Shown piece by piece: positions 39,536-42,305 of a stretch of DNA of 42,305 bases. The DNA comes from Acrocarpospora catenulata (GTDB lineage: Bacteria > Actinomycetota > Actinomycetes > Streptosporangiales > Streptosporangiaceae), in the NCBI RefSeq assembly GCF_018476525.1, contig NZ_JAHCST010000077.1, forward strand, positions 1 through 42,305, in the 5' to 3' direction. How positions within the stretch are numbered: the stretch's first letter is position 1; each line of letters opens with the position of its first letter. The notes below the pieces were generated by a model that saw nothing but the letters and a program-made list of their open reading frames with translations, was not told the DNA's origin and made no database searches. Made by a program: the position numbers and the translations under genes.

Positions 39536-40555
39536 TTATTCGGTCTCGCACAGAGCGCGGGCTTGGTCCATGGTCGCGTACGCGGCGGTGTCGCTGCGGC
39601 GGCCGAGGCCGCAGGATGCGGCCACATCGACGGTGCCGCCGACGGCCTTCTCGATCGTGTTGAGGAGGCGGCGCTGGTCGTCGACGGTTCGGTTCTCGTG
39701 CAGGAAACCGGCAACGAACCGGGTGGTGGAGGGCAACCGCAGGCCGGTGAGTGGCTGGTAGAAGTGGGCGGAGGTGACCGGCGGTTCGTCGCCGGCGGCG
39801 AGGGGTGCGTGGATGTACTCCAGCGTGCGCCCGCTCGGCCACCCGTCGGCGATCGCGTTGGCCAGCCGTACCAGTGGACGGGTCGAGGAGAGCCGGCCGA
39901 GTGCCTTGTGACCGAGGTCGCCGAGGCAGAGATGGATGCCGAAGCGAGTGCCGGTCGGCGCGTCGCGGACGGTGCGGTGCAGACCGGCGGTGAGGCGGGC
40001 GGCGGCGACGCCGCCGAGCGGACCGGCCTTCGCCACGAAGACCGTCTCCACCGGAACCTCCAACTGGAACACGACGTCGGACGGCGACTTCGCGTGGATC
40101 GCCGCAATGTCACGGACGGTGGCCTCGCGGAAGGGCTGCCGGTTTCCGGTGATCCGGGTCGGCCCGAGCGCGAACATCGTCATGTCCAAATCGCCGGGGA
40201 TGCCGACCTGGAACGCAAGGTCACCCTCAACGAGGTTATCGAACACCGGGCGGTTGATCTCGTACCAGCGCAGATAGCCCAAATCGAGGCTGTCCCCGCG
40301 TAACTTGTGCCCGCGCCGGACGCGGTAGTTGCGCTGGTGCTTGTAGTCCGAGAAGTCCCCTTCGCGGGCGACTTCCAGATCCGGATGCCCAAGCAGACTC
40401 ATGATCAGCCCAACGACCCAGACCCGCCGATCGCCGGTTTCTCCATCCGGAAGCTGCCGCAGGTGCGGCCCGAGCCGCTCCAGAGCCTCCCGCATCGCCT
40501 CCTCAGCAGTCTCTCCGGGCAGCGTCCCCACCAGCAGCGCTTTGCGTCCTGTCAT
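39536..40555 (-). CDS. UROD/MetE-like TIM-barrel protein
   Basis: This is a 339-residue cytosolic protein. Near the N-terminus it has LLVGTLPGETAEEAM and RQLPDGETGDRRVWVVG, a pattern (LPDGE-x-G-x-R-x-W) typical of uncharacterised relatives of cobalamin-independent methionine synthase and uroporphyrinogen decarboxylase. The C-terminal half has GIHLCLGDLGHKA and YIHAPLA followed by FVAGFLHENRTVDDQ, in place of the MetE zinc-binding His/Cys set, so methyl transfer by the MetE mechanism is uncertain. ATG 40555 follows GAGGGAG. Family assignment is moderate; substrate unknown. Confidence 0.7.
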   Translation of the reverse strand: MTGRKALLVGTLPGETAEEAMREALERLGPHLRQLPDGETGDRRVWVVGLIMSLLGHPDLEVAREGDFSDYKHQRNYRVRRGHKLRGDSLDLGYLRWYEINRPVFDNLVEGDLAFQVGIPGDLDMTMFALGPTRITGNRQPFREATVRDIAAIHAKSPSDVVFQLEVPVETVFVAKAGPLGGVAAARLTAGLHRTVRDAPTGTRFGIHLCLGDLGHKALGRLSSTRPLVRLANAIADGWPSGRTLEYIHAPLAAGDEPPVTSAHFYQPLTGLRLPSTTRFVAGFLHENRTVDDQRRLLNTIEKAVGGTVDVAASCGLGRRSDTAAYATMDQARALCETE

Positions 40556-40864
40556 CTCCCTCTGTGCACCTTTCCAGCGCCCACCCGGCGAGGCCAGGAG
40601 GCGACCACGTTCACACGCAATCGATATCCGGGTGCGGCGCCGAAGCATTTCCACACCAAGGGCGGCCTACCTAGAGGTATAGCGACATGGAACACGGAAA
40701 ATCCGTACCATTCGTGATCCGAGCCTTGATCCCGCTCGACGCAATATCAGCTCGTACGCTGCGCAACGCATCGACAGGCCTACAAACTGCGGCTGACAGC
40801 CCCATGCCCGGCGGCGGAGCCGCTGATTTTGTTCGTGAGTCCTGACCGCAGTCATTCGTGAGTT
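40556..40864. other. Intergenic, no gene seen
   Basis: No coding frame stands out on either strand. It contains the promoter of the 40555 gene and the region after the truncated NUDIX gene. Confidence 0.35.
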
Positions 40865-41121
40865 TCAACCGCACTGCTGGCTGGAACGGTGGGGGATATT
40901 CGTAAGAAGTGACCGCGTTCCTGGCTGGTTGCGGGCGTGGTCTGCCGGACGGAGCTGTCGGAGCCGGCCGATGACGTGGAGCAGGGCGCGGGCGAACCTG
41001 CTGAGCGGGAGCGCGGGCAGTTCGTCCGGCGTGAACCAGGCGAACTCGCTGAGCTCGCCGTCACCGGGTGCCGGAGAACCGAAGATGATCCGGGCCTGGT
41101 AGACGGCGGTGACATGGGCGG
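40865..41121 (-). pseudogene. C-terminal fragment of a NUDIX hydrolase
   Basis: A minus-strand frame reads HVTAVYQARIIFGSPAPGDG, then GELSEFAWFTPDELPALPLSRFARALLHVI and ends at TGA 40865-40867. This is the end of a NUDIX domain: last strand, E-x-x-x-x-W-F-x-x-DELP loop and final helix. The NUDIX box and N-terminus are missing beyond about 41121. The break is only 86 bp from a tRNA-Ser fragment, so the gene was probably cut during element insertion or deletion. Confidence 0.65.
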
Positions 41122-41206
41122 TGCCTCAAGAACCGACTGGCCGTCGTCGATACCCACATCTGATCCAGGCGTATGCACTGGTCAGACGATGTTTCAGGAG
41201 GTAGAG

Positions 41207-41268
41207 CGGAGAGCGTGGGATTCGAACCCACGAGACCGGTCACCCGGCCTAGCGGTTTTCAAGACCAC
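41207..41268 (-). tRNA. 3' fragment of tRNA-Ser (TGA), probable att duplication
   Basis: The minus strand gives the anticodon arm GTGGT-CTTGAAA-ACCGC (anticodon TGA), the variable arm, the T arm with TTCGAAT and acceptor GCTCTCC plus discriminator G. No 5' half follows: upstream of the anticodon stem there is no D arm or matching acceptor strand. A 3' tRNA piece that starts at the anticodon arm is the usual scar of an integrase that recombines at a tRNA. The intact tRNA should lie on the other side of the element, to the right. Confidence 0.8.
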
Positions 41269-41742
41269 TGATCAACGTGCCCTCATCTTGCCTCTGACCT
41301 GCATCAGAACCAAGGCCGACGCTACCCCTTCTCAAGATCATCCCGCGCATATCCCGCGCCCCTGCGCCTCCCCTGAATCCCGGGAAGATCAGGCCCTTCC
41401 TGCGATGCGCCCGCCGGCTGCCGCTTCAGCAAACCCTTAACTGGATCTCCATGCTGACCATGCGAGCTCGGTGCCGAGGCCCGACGAAGGAGGGACACGG
41501 CGTCGATCGCCCCAACCATGGACGACGCGCACCGAAGTGAGCGATCGTCATGACCTCAGCCACTCAACACCATCGGGTGGTTGGGGGCTTCTCAGAGACG
41601 AGGGGGCACCACGCGCCGAGAGGGAAGAGGGACGCAACACAATCTCTTGAAGATGTCCCAAGACGTCCCCAGTCACGGTGTAGAAGGCCTATAGAGGTGT
41701 ACGAGGCTCGACGACGTAATCACGAAAGGCGTCGGAGCCAAT
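41269..41742. other. Left end of an integrated element, no gene seen
   Basis: No convincing coding frame. GC falls noticeably compared with the chromosome to the left, which fits foreign DNA beginning at the tRNA fragment. The 3' part should hold the promoter of the 41743 gene. Confidence 0.4.
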
Positions 41743-41859
41743 ATGAACCCCTTATACAACCCTCTGATCATGTCGGCACGCCTGTTCAACCTGAGCCTAT
41801 TCGCCAGCGCTGCGCTGATGTCCATCGTCGCAAAGACGCGGGGAATCGAGGGCGCTTGA
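41743..41859 (+). CDS. Small hydrophobic peptide upstream of the 41859 gene
   Basis: A 38-codon ORF starts at ATG 41743 with GGAG about 7 nt upstream. It contains a hydrophobic stretch (LFNLSLFASAALMSIVA) that could span the membrane, followed by a basic end KTRG. Its TGA overlaps the ATG of the next gene (TGATG), suggesting coupled translation. Unknown function. Confidence 0.5.
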   Translation: MNPLYNPLIMSARLFNLSLFASAALMSIVAKTRGIEGA

Positions 41860-42305
41860 TGGAGCGCTCTACAACGGCACCTCGGAACTCAGGAATCCGG
41901 ATGAGGTCGGCGGCCGAGCATGGCTCGACCATGGAAATGGGCCAGCAGCAGTACCTGCACTTGGTACGGCTGGCTTGGGATCTACACATGCTGGGCGTGA
42001 GTCCTGCTATTGAACTCGGGCCTGAACGGGTACCCGCAGTGCGAATCTCACGGGCACGTGGCCCGATGCGGGTGATGGCGCGGTTCTCGAACGGGGGTTG
42101 GGTTTTCTCCTGGGGCCGCAGCCGGGATCAACGTATCGGGGTCTTCGACGCGAGAGCGGCGACGCGGATCGCACAGCTTACTAACCTGGGGCTTTCGCCT
42201 GGGAAGCGGCCGGAACCGATCGTTAAACGTGAAAAGTGCCTTGAGCTGGAAGGATTGGACTTGCTGAGGGTCCTGTCCGCACCAACTCGAAAGGCACTTT
42301 CCGAG
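41859..42305 (+). CDS. Hypothetical protein of the integrated element (3' end outside the window)
   Basis: The frame opens at ATG 41859 and stays open for 149 codons to the window edge. It shows a normal codon pattern and mixed composition: YLHLVRLAWDLHMLGVSPAI, VRISRARGPMRVMARFSNGG with WVFSWGRSRDQRIGVFDARA, and a charged tail EKCLELEGLDLLRVLSAPT. This looks like a small soluble accessory protein of actinomycete elements. I recognise no catalytic motif. It is coupled to the upstream 38-codon ORF. The next possible ATG is at 41901. Confidence 0.6.
   Translation, partial: MERSTTAPRNSGIRMRSAAEHGSTMEMGQQQYLHLVRLAWDLHMLGVSPAIELGPERVPAVRISRARGPMRVMARFSNGGWVFSWGRSRDQRIGVFDARAATRIAQLTNLGLSPGKRPEPIVKREKCLELEGLDLLRVLSAPTRKALSE

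Noticed and set aside
1-42305. CRISPR array
   Set aside because: The tandem repeats at 19417, 21622 and 21879 have no constant repeat/unique spacer pattern, and no cas genes are present.

Overview
The window is high-GC DNA with GTG and ATG starts, tightly overlapping operons, actinobacterial gene families (SigE-type ECF sigma factor, HxlR/MarR/GntR/LacI regulators, NUDIX-NYN fusion, DUF6745-like protein) and tRNA-linked integrase remnants. This fits a filamentous actinomycete chromosome, probably Streptosporangiales or a neighbour; the order is an inference from gene style, not from a database match.

Layout. 1-1218: end of a decayed integrative element (frameshifted ORF, C-terminal integrase scrap) abutting tRNA-Arg(ACG). 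1599-6964: orphan HATPase-like protein, asnB, then an unusual unit read on the minus strand: a 10-codon leader ORF, a 244-residue protein of unknown function, a UUCG hairpin and two consecutive RNAs that fold as circularly permuted tRNA-like modules on long stems, closed by a strong hairpin. After these come an NmrA-like reductase divergent from an HxlR regulator, and a GNAT acetyltransferase. 6965-11063: prophage or ICE remnant (frameshifted double-HTH gene, small orphan genes, holin fragment, broken integrase) ending at tRNA-Ser(GCT). 11324-18539: a palindrome with DnaA-box-like words, YceI/MarR pair, SigE-type sigma factor, a Cys-rich protein with a MauE-like partner, an AAA ATPase, an M15 peptidase lipoprotein, a second lipoprotein and a small orphan. 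18554-25182: NUDIX-NYN fusion, YcgR/YcgQ-type membrane pair with a His-rich linker, several families of tandem repeats, a CHAP protein behind a structured leader, a membrane protein and an FMN-binding protein.

25191-32027: the clearest metabolic unit. A FadR-type GntR regulator is divergent from an MFS importer and five genes that overlap by 4 bp: a DhaK-DhaL-type kinase, RpiB-like and TIM-like isomerases, a xylose-isomerase-like TIM barrel and a Rossmann dehydrogenase of the PGDH_C/ApnO type. Three GGTNNACC boxes at exact 16-bp spacing lie in the divergent promoter. By analogy with erythrulose kinases and EryH/EryI, it most likely feeds a tetrose/tetritol or branched sugar acid into central metabolism.

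32075-40555: mixed chromosomal genes (secreted crystallin-like protein, atypical inositol monophosphatase, lacI-MFS pair, uronate-dehydrogenase-like and RmlD-like reductases, DUF6745-like and MetE-like proteins). 40865-42305: a truncated NUDIX gene, a 3' fragment of tRNA-Ser(TGA) that looks like an att duplication, and the start of a further integrated element running off the right edge.

The strongest candidate for an undescribed system is the leader/244-aa protein/tandem tRNA-mimic RNA unit at 4056-5192. The RNAs resemble YrlA-type bacterial Y RNAs, but no Ro60/TROVE gene is present in the window.
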